Assembly (NCBI RefSeq): GCF_001949145.1
Contig: NW_019091538.1
Coordinates: 243,948 to 305,947 of the forward strand
Direction of reading: 5' to 3'
DNA: 62,000 nt
Source of the DNA: Acanthaster planci
Taxonomy: Eukaryota > Echinodermata > Asteroidea > Valvatida > Acanthasteridae
Shown: in pieces, positions 1 to 13,600 of the stretch
How the letters are laid out: each line of letters opens with the position of its first letter
Numbering within the stretch: the first letter of the stretch is position 1
The notes under the pieces: generated by a model
The model's database searches: none
What the model was told of the DNA's origin: nothing
What the model saw: the letters and a program-made list of their open reading frames with translations, nothing else
Position numbers and translations under genes: made by a program

Positions 1-63
1 CGGAGACCCCGCCACGCATATAAACCATACGTCTCTGATTCCGGAGTCCCCAGCAGGAAGTGG
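1..63. mobile_element. piggyBac-like MITE, family P1, end fragment cut by the window edge
   Basis: The sequence matches the inverted end of the P1 family (GGAGACCCC, then GCATATAAA, then CCCAGCAGGAAGTGG). The rest lies to the left of the window. Confidence 0.65.
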
Positions 64-469
64 CAAAGGTCAGATGATGTCAAGTTTCAGACACGGCACA
101 GAAATAGGTTTTGTTGTGTAATCTCTCAGAAGAGCACCGGCATGGGGACATGCCCTTCATGTGTGCACATTCATTTGAAAATTGTGAATCATCTGTGCAC
201 ATTAACAACAACATACGTGCAGTGGGGAAAAATTAAGGCCATGTGCAAATTACTCAGCTTAGATATGAACACATCCCTTGGAAAGCCTCTTTAACTAACG
301 GCTTCAGCCAGCAGTCTGTCCAAAGACTTGTGGGCGCGCATTTTGACACGGCTGGCTAACTCAGCAAATGCAGTTAAAGTCACTTCGCAGTTCTTCACAG
401 AACTTCACAGTTCAGGCACAATGTATAAGTGCAGTGGATTTCCACTTATAATCTGCCTGCTCAATCCAG

Positions 470-3400
470 GAATCCCTGCCCAAGTTGTCTGGTGGAATTC
501 CTCCGACGGGAGGCGTATTGTGATTGTGGGCACACGGGAGGGGGAGATCACCCTGATCGATGTGGCTGGCCGCAAAGTCGTCAGAGCGTTGAATCTCAAG
601 GAGGAAGTTGCCATACTAGACGTCGTCAATCATCCCGGAGTAACGTACCTTCTGGTGAGTAGTTGACAGAGAACAGATAGAATTGTACACGAGATTGCAG
701 AATACCGAGCTGTGATGAATGGCTTGGGATGTACTGATAATTTTACAGTTCATACCGGTGAATCAAGATTTGGCAGCAAATGGCCAAGAATAAAGGGCAG
801 CATCTTTTTCTGTTCAGTTTTATTTTGTTTTTCTGGATATGTCAGTGTTTGTTAGGGTTTTTCTCCCTTTTTTCACCTTGCTTAAAGGCATTTTACATTC
901 CTTCCTCAGTCAAATTCATTTTGAAACCAGCATGTGCTATGCTTTGAAAATGTAGTCCAAGTACTATTCAATTCAAACTTTGTTATATCATATGTGTCAT
1001 ATTTACCATTTGATATATTTGTAATATGTGTTACATACCAACAATTTGATGTCAAATCAAAACGTTTACAGAAATTCCTGTTTTCCGACAAATCAACTAA
1101 ACAAGTTCAAAACATTTACAGTTGAAATTTGTCGCACATATCATCAAATCTACTGTTTGATTCTAGATTCAGAGTGACCCAGGCAACCAGTGGGGTCTGT
1201 TACTAGAGAAACAAAAAGCCGATGCAAACCGAAAGACTGCTGAAATAGAGATTGCCGTCCCAGGCTTTGAGGTCATCCATCCTCATAACGTGCCGAAGCT
1301 GAACATCCTCAATGCACGTAAGATATGCTCATGTGGCTGGATCCAAGTATTGGTGTTGTGGGAGTATTGATACGATATTCTGCAAACAGACTTTTAGCCG
1401 ATTTCACACAGATCGTAGATAGTTGGAACGGCAAAGAACGCGCTGATTTCAGGGAAATAATTTACAGAATACAGAAACAGAAATCTTCATGCTCCTCTAA
1501 GGGTTGGCCGGTCTGTTGCAAGAAACAAATGGCAAACACAGGTTCACAGCAGGTAGCCTGCAGTTTCACAGATAGTCCTCAAGTCACCAAGTAGCTGTTG
1601 AAGTCTGAAGATGTGACGCTCTTGCTTAAATAGTTTGCAGTCGGGACTTTTGATCAGTGGAGTATACACACTACTCCAGCCCCGTAGTACATGTACGTGT
1701 TTCTAATGTGTTTCAGCTGCAGCTAATCCTCCAAAGAGTGGAGGATTAGGAAATGTAACTTCATGGCCAGGCCTTCATTGAAGAGACAATTTCTTTTTCA
1801 AAATTTGCCTTCATCTTGTTTTGTCCTCACAACGTCTTTGATTCAACACATGTACAGTCCCCACAACTACTGAAAAAATGTGTGCATATCTGGCATGGTT
1901 GTTGTGTTGTCACAAAATTCCATCTCATGACATTTATCTTGTACTGTTAAAATGTTGAACGTTGTTAAAGCTTCTTATAATATTGACTCTGTTTCCACTG
2001 CACAGAGGAGAGTCAGAGTATGTTCCTCCCCTACTGCTTCAATAACTTCATGGACGTAGTGACGCTGTCCACTCAGTCAGCCATGGGCCAGAGCTTTGTG
2101 GCTGCCCATGATTATGACTCCAATATCTACAAGGTACATGTACAGCCGCGACCTGTCAAGAATTGAGGCAGCCCCTCAAAGTTTGAGTTTCTTGGGTTTG
2201 ATCATATCATGAGTAAACTGACCCTAGACTGTAGTCTGTGTGTACCTTCAAAAAGCCACAAATCTCAATTTTTTAACCTGTGCAATGTTGACCCATGGAA
2301 ATGAACTTTGAAGACAAAATATTTGAAAATAAAATGTAAACTTTGTAGAATGCTGCTTGTCTCCATACTGATTACATTCGTAGAGTAGGGAAAAGATGTT
2401 GGGATTTAACCCTATAACCTCTTTTAAGATATGTTCCCAGACCCTTTAAACTAAACTTTGCACAGATCAGGATGGCAAGTAGGTATGGCAATAGGCCCCT
2501 TCTACTGTCCAATCTAAACAATCTTTATTCTTCATTTTCAGATCTTTGACAGCAGTATTGATAACTGGTTTCCATTGCACGTCTACCGGCTCCCTCCACA
2601 GTGTTCTCATGTTGTCCTGACAGACCGACTCATGTTTGTCATTTACATTCGAGATGGTGATGTAAGCGCACGTATCCCTTTCTGTCTGTGCCCCTTGCTT
2701 TAAGACTAAAGTTTCAATTTTTTTTGTCAGTGGAGATTAAAACCTATTCTTGTATTGAATTACAGATTATATATTTTGATTCAACTTTTTAAATTTTGAG
2801 CAGGAACATGCAAGTCTCATACTTTAAATATATGTCTCAAAATCGCAAAACCCAAAAGAGACAAGTGAAAACCACACCAATGGCTTCATTGAAACGATAA
2901 GCCAAACTTAACGTGATAAATACTTTTCTTGGTCTAGATTTGATGTGAGATCCTGGATGTTAAAAATATGTAACAATTACATCAATATCCTGCATATCTT
3001 TGTGTGGATATTTATTTAACTGTGGCCCCAACTGGAAATACATGTATCTCTGTCGGTTTCCTTGGAAACAGATGGTGCTCGGAGTTCTGTCCAGCCATCT
3101 CTCCGAGACGGGTAACCAGGACCATCCGCCCAACCCGGCTGCTGTCATGCAGACGTTCTTCCTTCCGTCCGACGAGCGAGTCGTTGCCGTCTACAAATGT
3201 TCCTTCCCTGCCGGCTACGTGAGCGACAAGACAACCACACAGGCAGATCGGGCACCTGCGAGGTAGGGGACCAACTAATGCCCTTCCCATCCACCCCCAT
3301 TTATACTTCCTCTCCCACTTCTTCTCCTATATGTAAACTCTCCTCCCACTTCACTCTTTCACCACACGTCAAGAGCAAATTGACCCCACAAGGGAAAATC

Positions 3401-4670
3401 GACGGGGTTCATTTTTGAATAAATTTTGGTTGAATATTACCGAAAATAATTTCCGTGCCTTGAGCGCTAGTGTGCAAGTGGATATGTGCCTTTTTATAAA
3501 TCCACGCTTTATCAGTGTTACCAATCAAAAAAAATAGATATCAGCTGGAGCAGGATTTCAACCTTTGACCTCAGGAATACTACACCAGTGCTCTACTAAC
3601 TGATCCTTGGACTGTTCATATCGCTGGTTTACCTTGAACGTAGACATTGGCAAGTTCCTGGACCCAAACTTGGGGCTGGATACTTTTTTATCTGTGAACT
3701 GCAAATACACATACTTAATCATAATGATATCAAAGCTTTAAGTGTAAATTTCTCCTCGGTCTCTTGTCTTCGTGCAACTGAAAATTCAACGTCATGAAAA
3801 TATTGCCAACTGTCCTGAACGCTCCTCTGGTTTATGACCTAGGGGTAACGGTCAGGAAAATATTGACTGCTTTGTTTTCAAAATAACCACTGTTCATTTT
3901 CTGCCACCTATGTATATCATACATGTACATTTCAACCACACATGCTAAAAAGAGATCCAAAAGTTGTAATGATACAAACTACCCTGGGCATTGTTCAGCT
4001 TCTCTGTTTCCTGTTCTCTGTGTCATATATTTGCACAATTACCACAAGATTTGCTTTCATTTTCATGTACAAAGAAGAACTGAACTGGCCATCATTGATT
4101 GAAAAGAAAACAATTTTGTGTGGTTGTAAGCCTGTTCTTGATATAACCTTAAGTGTAGATTCTCACCAGGGTAAGTGGCCAGGAACTATGTAAATCCAAT
4201 TGCTTTTGCAATGAGGGATACAAAAGGTACAGGCAAAAACCCTGTTTTTTGGCCGAGCTTCATGGATAAGGAATGTGCCGCCTGTGCCCTTGACACATTG
4301 GGGGGATGGGAAATTCTAAGAGCTTATGAGCATTCCTAGGTGGAAGGTTATGAACCGTCATGTTTAGGAAACAGATGGAATGTTCATACAGTAGAAAACT
4401 TCTGAATCATTTCTCTTCAGGGAATGGTTTTTCACTCAAGAAGCAGACAGATCAAGGTTGAAAAATTACCCCCCCCAAAAAAAAAGGCACTGAATACAAT
4501 GTGTTTGATGTTTTTAGCAGATATAGTCAGCAGGGTGTGAAACACCAGGCACAGACCCACACAAACAAGTCCACTACCAAACTGGAGCTGCCAAGCAGAA
4601 TAGAAACCCACACTGTCCTGGAGGGGTGTCTGCTGGTTACCGATGTTGCAGTCTACCAGTGTAGACCAAG
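470..4670 (+). CDS. Exons 1-6 of the RCC1-repeat gene: N-terminal WD-type beta-propeller region
   Basis: These six exons encode about residues 1-308 (counted from the first whole codon in the window). Beta-strand-rich segments alternate with turns, for example a W-N-S-S-D-G-R-R turn followed by IVIVGTREGEITLIDVAG, a typical WD/propeller blade pattern. Further blade-like strands follow in exons 2-5 (FVAAHDYDSNIYKIFD and LTDRLMFVIY). Exon 6 uses the acceptor before 4521; two nearer AGs downstream would create an immediate stop, which supports this choice. Only part of the propeller is here, since the gene continues to the left. The WD assignment is from pattern only. Confidence 0.75.
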
Positions 4671-7600
4671 GTGAGAAAGAAAGCAGCCCTATTGCAGTGA
4701 GATTTTATTTTGTGGACACATACTGTACATGTAGGTCCAAAAGAAATGTAGATAGTTTAATGTACATGCAGATTCAAACAGTGAAGTGCAGTTTAATCAC
4801 AAAGTTGTGATTACGTCCAGGCATTTTTAGAGTCCTCAGCCTACTGCATCCCACATGCATGTAATCTTTGGTTTGATTTGGATTGAAACTGTAAACCATA
4901 ACTTCTGATGCTAGGCACTCAGATTGTCTTGGACTTGTTCCAGCCACTAGAATGAAATGCATGGCATTTTAATTGCATATCAAGCATTTCCTGATGGGAG
5001 TGAACGTTTCAGTTGCCTTGCCCTCTCGTTAGCAGATGTTTTTTGAAGCTTGGGTTTGCTAAATGCCATATTTACATTGTTTGTTTCATTTACATTCACA
5101 AAGGTATTACATACATGAGCCTTTTGGATTACATGTTTTGTACTTCATGTAATTGTGCCATTTCATTTCTGTGTACATGTACCGGTACATGTATGGTACT
5201 TCTGCCTTCAACCGGAGAATGTGAAATTGTGTTGTATTGTTTACGTAGCTTCATCTAAAAAAAAACCTCGGGAATACAAGTTGGAAATACTTTCAAAAAT
5301 GTTATACTTATTGTGATTTTCAAATTTTTGACCATCGTTGTCTGTTTTGAGGTTCTTCATAACAGCCATTTTTCCAGCCAGACCTTTTGTTCCACAGAGA
5401 TACACATAAGTAGAACTGTTGTACTATCCCTCTGTAACAAGCAGTTACCGGAGAGATGGCTGCCATGCAAAACCTCTCTAGTGAGTTGATTAACAAGATA
5501 TTAAGTTGACTTTGACTTTAAGTAGTAATGTCATATGTTGATCAAAAATACAGTACTTGTGAGCATGTAATTTTGTTTTAAAAATTTAGTAAAATCCTGC
5601 GCGAGTTATTGACCATTTTACCTGCACTGCAAGGTGATCCTTCTTTAATCAGTTCTAAACGTATCGAGTGGACTTTGAGTGAATTGGGTCGGTTGTACCA
5701 TCCTTGGCCCTGTCGTATTTTTACGTGTTTGCCATAAGAGACCAATCTAGTAATATTTGAGAAATGAACGATTAGGGAGTGTGCTTGAGGCCAGAGTCCA
5801 GGCCAGTGTAACTAGGTTATCAAAGCGTGAGCTGCACAGAGCAACATGATCAGAGGCCAGTCGTACTATCTTGCATCTCTGCACAGAGCAACATGATCAG
5901 AGCACAGCTGTATTAACTATCTTGCATCTCCGCACAGAGCAACATGATCAGAGCACAGCTGTATTAACTATCTTGCATCTCCGGTCTTTTTGTAGGGTCT
6001 TTTCCTTTGTCAGATTCTACAATAATTTGTTCATGTTGCTCGTGATCTTGATAAGGTGAATGCTGTGCACGCCGGATTGAATGCTTTTGTATTACTATAT
6101 TTATGTTGTCTGAGTTCAGCACACTGTACCGCATTACTGATAACCTACGAGATGTGCAGTCTCGATCTGAATGTGACACTAGAGAGATTAGCCATCTTAA
6201 CATTAGGTGTGGCTCAGCACAACTTTCATAAGTACCTTGTAAATGGCCACTTTACATTTGAGCATGTTTATGAGCATGGTTTGCATGCACCAAAAAAGTA
6301 ATCACCAATATTTTGATACACCTTTTTCTGTTTGTGAAAATGAAAATTTGAAAAATTTACAAGTACAAAAGTTGTTGTATACAAAACAACCTCCACAAAA
6401 TTATTGTAGTTGAGTTACCCCCTCACCCCACCCTCCAAAAAAATCTGAAATTCATTATTTTGGTCAAAGCAAGAGCTAATAGACTACATTTGAGAGTGCT
6501 AATCATATTCACGTGAATACATACATGTACATTCCTTAGCCTTCCCTCACAAGCATGACAAGTGAATGGATTTTGTAAAGGGATGTGATGCCCAGATCAT
6601 TGGAGAGTTAGTGCACGGACACCATGAATGTGACCCGTGGGTGCATTTAATTAGGCAAGAACATGTACATGTACCCTCAATCAGGTTAGGAATATACTGT
6701 TGCATCACATGGTTACTTTTCTGTTTGCACAACAGGCTCCAGGAGTTTTACACAGGAGAAATACACAGCATTTTCCTGCTCTTGGGAGAAGGCATGTACC
6801 TGCTGAAATGCACGTGTACATGTAGACATGGGGGGCCAAAAAAGGTTCTGGGAACAAGTTTTGCTCCCACAACTGTATCCCGACTTTCCTAACAAAAAGT
6901 AATGTCCTCATAATTTAATGTGGGGAAGGCCTACCCTCACATGAGCATTCCTTTCTCATGTAGTTAGAGAAAACTTGGAGAAATGATTCATTTTTCTTGA
7001 ACACTAGGCCTATCTTAAGCTGCAACGACCCTGCTCAATGCAGCATTTTGTAATGGGGCATATAGTTTTTTCCTGTTAACATTAACGACATGGAAGCTAT
7101 TTTCTGTATTCAATCATAATGTGACAGACCAAACATAAGTAATAACAACCATCACTACAGGCTTGTATCAAACCAGGTGATAAGGACTTGTTTCTCATAC
7201 AGTGTAATAGTACCTCAAGAGGTCACTTCACTAGTTAGAGTACCACAGATATGAAACCATTTGGCCACTTCCCATACCATGCATAATTTTACCAGCAAAT
7301 GCCCCATGTGGACTGATGGTGTGCAAATGTGCGTGTCTGCCATTTGTTTGTTAAAAAAAAAGAAGCTATTTTTAGCTCATCAAAGTTTGAAAATCAGCAC
7401 CAGTAATTATCTTCTCTTGATGGTTATGGCTGTCTGTTTGATATAGGGATGCATTATAGTGTGCACGTACAAAGTACATTTTTATTTTTTTTATTGCCTG
7501 GTGATAAGTGTATATTGCTTTTGATCAATGGAGTAAGTTTGCTCTGAGGGAAGACACCTGTTTATGATGTGCTTCATGTTCTGATTTGTTGTCCAGATAG

Positions 7601-10600
7601 AATGGAAGTGTGCTTTTTGAGATTTTTTTTTTTCAGATTACGGGATTATGGGCCCAACAAATTCAAGAATGACAGACATTTAATCTTGCAGATTTTGCTG
7701 CTTGTTTGCAGTTTGCGCAAAAATGTGAAAGATTTAGATACATACCTGTAACCATTGGGAAGAACTCTTGCCTTTTAAGCTCTTACAACTTGGAATATTT
7801 AAATGTTTATTTTAGAGTTGTCATTATTTCGTAGATCTCTCTTCATACCCAATCTCACCTGTTGATCATGTTGATAGAATATCTCCCGAGGGACTGTTCC
7901 TGGAGCTGGCCATGGAAGAGATGGATACCTCCCTCCCTGAAAATCTTGGTATCACCCTAGCACTGCCTATGAAAGGGCTGTATGGGCTGGCAGCCAATCG
8001 GAAACTAGCTGAAGGAGAGACAGGGCTGGCCAGGAGACTGTACCATCGTTCAGAGGTAAGACTTGAGGGATAACATTGGTAAATCATGAATTTCATGAGA
8101 TGAATGTAGCAGCAATTTGTTGCAGTTCAAATATTGCATTCAGCAGGGTTCACATTTCAGCTCTGTGAGATTCTGTGACGTTACCAGACTGTCTAGAGAG
8201 ACGATGATAATAAAAACTTTCCCTTTTTCATGCTTCTTCAGTGGCCGATGCTGAAGCGGGTCGGCAACTTTGTGAGCCAGGGTTTCATCCAGGAAGCCCT
8301 CGGTCTGGTGCTGTCAGCTCTGGGTGAACCCCGTGACCTCAGTGGGGCCGACAAGCGACAGCTAGCCGACATCGCCATCAGGTGCTTCCTGTATCAGATG
8401 CTGGAGGGACGAAGTGACGAGGCACTGATCAGCAGGTTCAGGTTAGACAAGCAGTGTGGTTATTAGTCGTTGTGTTGGTCGAGTCCATGACAAGTCTTTT
8501 CAACATTCCGGTCACGAGTGACAGGAAAGCGACAAAGGAATGCTTTTGCCAACTGTTCATTTGAACAGCTGTCCAGTTGACTTGAGATCAGATGACTTTT
8601 TGGTAGACTTGCAGGGACTTGTGAGGTCTTGTAATAGACTCATTTTAGCATGTGTCTCCATTAATCATTTGAATGGAAACATTTTGGTCACATTGGTTGC
8701 CTGATGGAAGAATATGAAATTGTTTACAGGTCACTCAGCAGAAACTTGACTTAATGTTGAAAGGGTGCCTATTTCTTCCAACATAATAGGGATTTTTAAA
8801 ATACTATCTTGGTGTAGTAGTGTTGCCAAGGGGTGCCTGGAGAAATGTGGTTTCCTTACCATAACGTCTCAGTGCCCACACCAAATTTGCCCCATTCCAT
8901 GATATAAGATGCAAGAGAGCAAAAACCTACAGTAATCCAATTTGATTTAAACGCTTCAGGCCCACAATCGGGGATTGGTTTCGGGGATGAAGACAAAGTT
9001 GAGTATTGGAAACTGGCCTAGATAGAGATGGGCGACACTTAAATGCCACTGACGTCTATGTAAAGATTTTTTATAGAGTTATTTATATGTTATAAACACC
9101 AGACTTGTGCAAGCAAGCACACACAGGGAGATTATTGCTTGATACAAAACAAGTTCCCTTGCATAATTCAGGTTTGGAGTGATACTCTTTGACTTGGTGT
9201 AACACTCTGCATTGAGCGGTACTCATGTTTCTGAAATTCAAGCACCGAGAGTATGTTTACAAGGAAGGAGATTTGGAGGTCATTATGTGGTACTGTACTT
9301 CAGACTTGTCCAGACTTTGACCTGTTTAGTGATAAGATTAGTGTAACCATTAGGATAGTTTGTTTCTTAATGGAGTTTTAACATTCATGTTCATGTGCAA
9401 ATCAGGGTTAATTCATTGCTCGGTTGTTGAATTTAGTCACCTTATGTAAACAATCAAACTCAACATTCAACAGACGTGAATCGATACAATTTTGTTCTTT
9501 GTCTGTGATGAAGTTTGTTTTAATGATTAATTTGTTGTCCGTTGCAGGCAGTTTTTGATGGACAACTTTGACTATAATGAAATCTCCGCCCTAGAGACGT
9601 TTGCCCAGTACGGCATGCAAGATCTTATCTTTGAAGTTGCCAGGGTGAGACATATCTCCCATCCTAGTTCTTGTCATGTGTGAAATATCTTAGAATCTGA
9701 CATAGCATTATCATTATTAACCGATACAGGTAGTTGGACAGTTAAAGAAAGGGCCTGTGCCGCATGTATAATGACTTTTTGGTGCAGTCCTTTGGATGTG
9801 CCATTTGGTGCCATTTACCTTTGATTTCAATCCGTTTACTTCAAAGGGTTTTGAGGCACATTCACATTTTCGCAAAGTTGAATTTTCTCGTCACGGTTAA
9901 AACGGGATGCCACCTGTATTAACCACTTGATGCCGGTTGACGTGTAAACGCACACAATTTTCCTTATTTGTTCCACCAGAGGGCGTGTTCACACACACTT
10001 GGATTTCCCTTTTTCATTTTTGTTGTTGACGAATTAATGCATCATGCTTGGTTGCATCATAAATAAATTGCTATTTTGAAGAATTTGCAGGGAAAAATAC
10101 CCGCCCCCGGCAGCATTTTTGGGTAAGAAACTACAATGTTAACCGGTGAACAAACTTTTCAGTGCTGCCGCTCGTCCGCTGAGTCCAGATTTCTGTTTTT
10201 CTTGTTAATTTAGTTTGTGACAGTAAAGCCAACTTGATGCATAAAACTAAATGCAAACTCGATGCATCAGTATTTACATGTAGCTAGAGTTAGGCACCGT
10301 CAACATCGTATTTTGGCTGATACCAATATATTGGTGTTTTATATCGATATTATCGATATGTGGAATTTTATTCATTTTAATTTTCAAGGTATTATAACAG
10401 GCGTGAATTACTGGTAAATTGTTCAAAGGGTACTCCCCTACACTATAATGGTGTAATCCAATTCACTTTGGCGACATGTTCTAGTGTCCGTATTGCATAC
10501 AATGCCTACTTTGGATGTGATACACACTGCCATGCATAGTGATATCATCTGGACATTGTGCTAGTCTACGTATGTTTGGTTAGCAAATAATTTTCTGTTT

Positions 10601-13600
10601 TGGAGGATAAAGTTTGTGATATTTTCGAGGCAAAGTGTATGCGGATTAATGAGTGCGAGACTGAGATAGGTGACTGAATTTATTCTTCAAATGTCGCCGT
10701 ATAAGCCACCCAGAGTATAAGCTACATTCAAATTTTTACTCAGCGTAAGAACCAACGTAAGCTGTGGCTTATTGAAAATTACGGTAACGTGACGATGCAC
10801 TTTCGTATTTTTAATAAAATTCGTTCCTCAGTAGTGATAATTTCAACATATTTTTCTATCGATTTTTTCGATATTTTCAATATTTCTTCAAAGTCTGACA
10901 TTTTCGATGTATCGATATTACCGAGTAACTAACATCGGTGATATCGGTATCAAACCCATATTGATAATATCAATATATCGACGGTGCTTAGCTAGAGTTG
11001 AGGCTCACTATTTGTATAGAGCCCTTACAGTGAAGAGCATCTGTCTAAAAGAGACATCTTTGCAACAGCAATCAGTTTTTTTTCAATAGCAACATGTGAT
11101 ACTTTGCATGCTGGAGAAGTTCCCTGGGAAAAATGTTGGAAATATTTAAAAATAAGTGGAAGCTCGTTATTTTCATATTCATGTAGGTCAAAGGAATTAA
11201 AACTTGCACGTTAGACATTCATTGTAAAAATTGATGTCAACGAGCCAAAAGCCTGACTTTTTGGGCGTACGAAAAATTACACAAACACTTACAGTCATCA
11301 GTCCTCCAATTTCAGAAGAATTTTTCACATACCCCAAGAGGTTTAGATTACATTGGTGGATTTCAGAGCTGGTAGGGTATAACAGTAACTTTATGGTCTC
11401 TGTCACAGTCCAGAGGCCTCTTAGGCCAGGCCCTGGAGGCTCTGCTGACCCACGGCTCACCAAAGATGGACCTTGAGTAGCTGTGTGTTTTTTAACATGC
11501 CCCAGGAGATTTATATAACGGGTTTTGCCCTTACCCAACGTACATGTATATATTGATAAACACTGTATGCTCAGTGATTTTCCGAGAGCTTGCGAAAAAA
11601 GTCACAAGCTTACTTGGGTGGGACTCGATCTCACGAGCTCCTGCTTACTAGTGCAGACGTCTTAACCACTCGACCACCGAGCTTCCCGGGGTCGGCTGGC
11701 TGGTCCGAGTCAGGTGAAGCAGCGGGTTCTGCGAACTATTTCAAGATGTATTTTTTGCATTGGGGAGATGTTAATTTGTATAACAGGTTTTGCCCTTAAC
11801 CAACATACATGTATATACATCTATCACACGTATCATACATTGTAATACATCTTGAAAACACCCCAGGAGGTTAGGGTTCACATTGGAGGATTCAGAGCTG
11901 TTAGGATGTAACAGTAACTATGTGGTCTCATTTACAGTCTAGAGGCCTGGTAGGCCAGGCCCTAGAAGCCCTGCTGACCCACGGCTCACCGGAGCTGGAC
12001 TGTGAGCAGCAGTGCCTTCTGGTATCCCAGGGTTTCATCTCTACCATGGCCAGCTCTGGGGACAATGCCTTCCTGGTCAGCATGACCACGCAGGAGGCCG
12101 TCAACAGGCTGGTGGAGAAGGTATGTTGCAGGAGAGGAAGATTGTAAACATACTTATCTAAAATTGCTCTAACACACTTTTGCTTGTAAATGTCCATTCA
12201 GTGCCTGAAATCAATAATTTTTTCCAGCATTGTTGTCAATCAGTCTTATCCCCTGTAATGTGAAACACCCTGATACCCATATCTGACTATGTGCCTCATT
12301 TACACAGTACATAAAGTTTCTTGAACTTGGCGTGTGCACCACTCATTGTGCGATAAGAGGCAGAACGCGACAGTGCCCGACAGTGCCCACTTTGAGTGAA
12401 ATATTGGCTCTATGAAATACAGACTCATCGGTTGAGTTATCATGCCTGTGTGACAATAATTAGGCCAGAGATTATTATGTGTGAGGGTTAGAGTCCACAG
12501 AAACAGAAGTCAAAACTTCAAAGGAAGCCAGTGAAGTGCAAAATTGGCTACCTCATGGGCTCTCAACAGCAGGAAGGGGTAAGACCAAACTTCATCAAAT
12601 TTCACCAGTCATACCGGATACTTCATGAAAAGTAAAGTGAAGTCCATGACATTAACAGTTTCATATTGACCTTTAATTTGCTTCACTCGTAAGCACTTTT
12701 GAAGCATGAACCAGTTTCCTCACAGTGGTTTGAACCAGGAAGTGGCAGGTTTTTAGCAAATCAGCCTCACTGTTGGTGTTCATTTGCAGCCCGAGCTGTG
12801 CTATCGGTACATGGAACTCTTCAGCAGATTCCTTGGCGATTTGAAGCTGGCTACCTTGATGAAGCTAGCCTGGTTGTTTGATCCGTCCAAACCCACCATC
12901 AGACCTCTACTCACTAGAGCAGTCACAACGGCTAAGGCAAAGTAAGAAAGTCAAAACTCACATGATGGGGGAACATGTAATCAAGCCAAGTTACACCTCA
13001 CTTATACCTACTGGTCCATTTCTAGGATTAACTGAGTAACTAGAATAAGCCAGTTCGGTATGTCTAAAAAGCAAGGTCATTAGGGAACAAATCGCTCACG
13101 CGAGTCCACTGAGTGGGCACAGATTGTGCAGACCTCACATGCATAACCAAACGACCTGTGAAGCACTTCATTTTGGGTATGCGCTGTTGGAAAATCGAGC
13201 TGGCTCATTGAGTCTTGCTGTATTAACGAGATGTAATGTTTGCAGCACTGCTTCAAAAGAAAACACCAACTGTTAAACAACATTGATGTGGATTCATTGC
13301 CCTGCAAGCGTACCCGTTAAAAAGGGTAAGAGAGGTTGGCAGCTTTGTCAGGATTTTGGTCACAGTCACTCATGTTGTAAGGCTTCCTTAACGGCCTTTA
13401 TATGTTTAAGTTCTCCCGAATTCCACAATATCTCAGTGGGGGTCTGACTCGTGCAATCTTGCTTGTGCAAAGAGAACCAAAATCCCTTTCCTCCATCTGT
13501 TGGATTTTGTTTGAAGAATTATGTTTTCTGGCTCTTTGCTGATTCTGCAGTGAGTCTAAGAATCCGGGATATAAAAGAGAATTCATTGGAAACCAATTTC

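Noticed and set aside
4530-4533. Alternative acceptors for exon 6 of the RCC1-repeat gene at CAG sites near 4530-4533
   Set aside because: Both give a TGA within three codons; the acceptor before 4521 gives a full open exon with correct phase.
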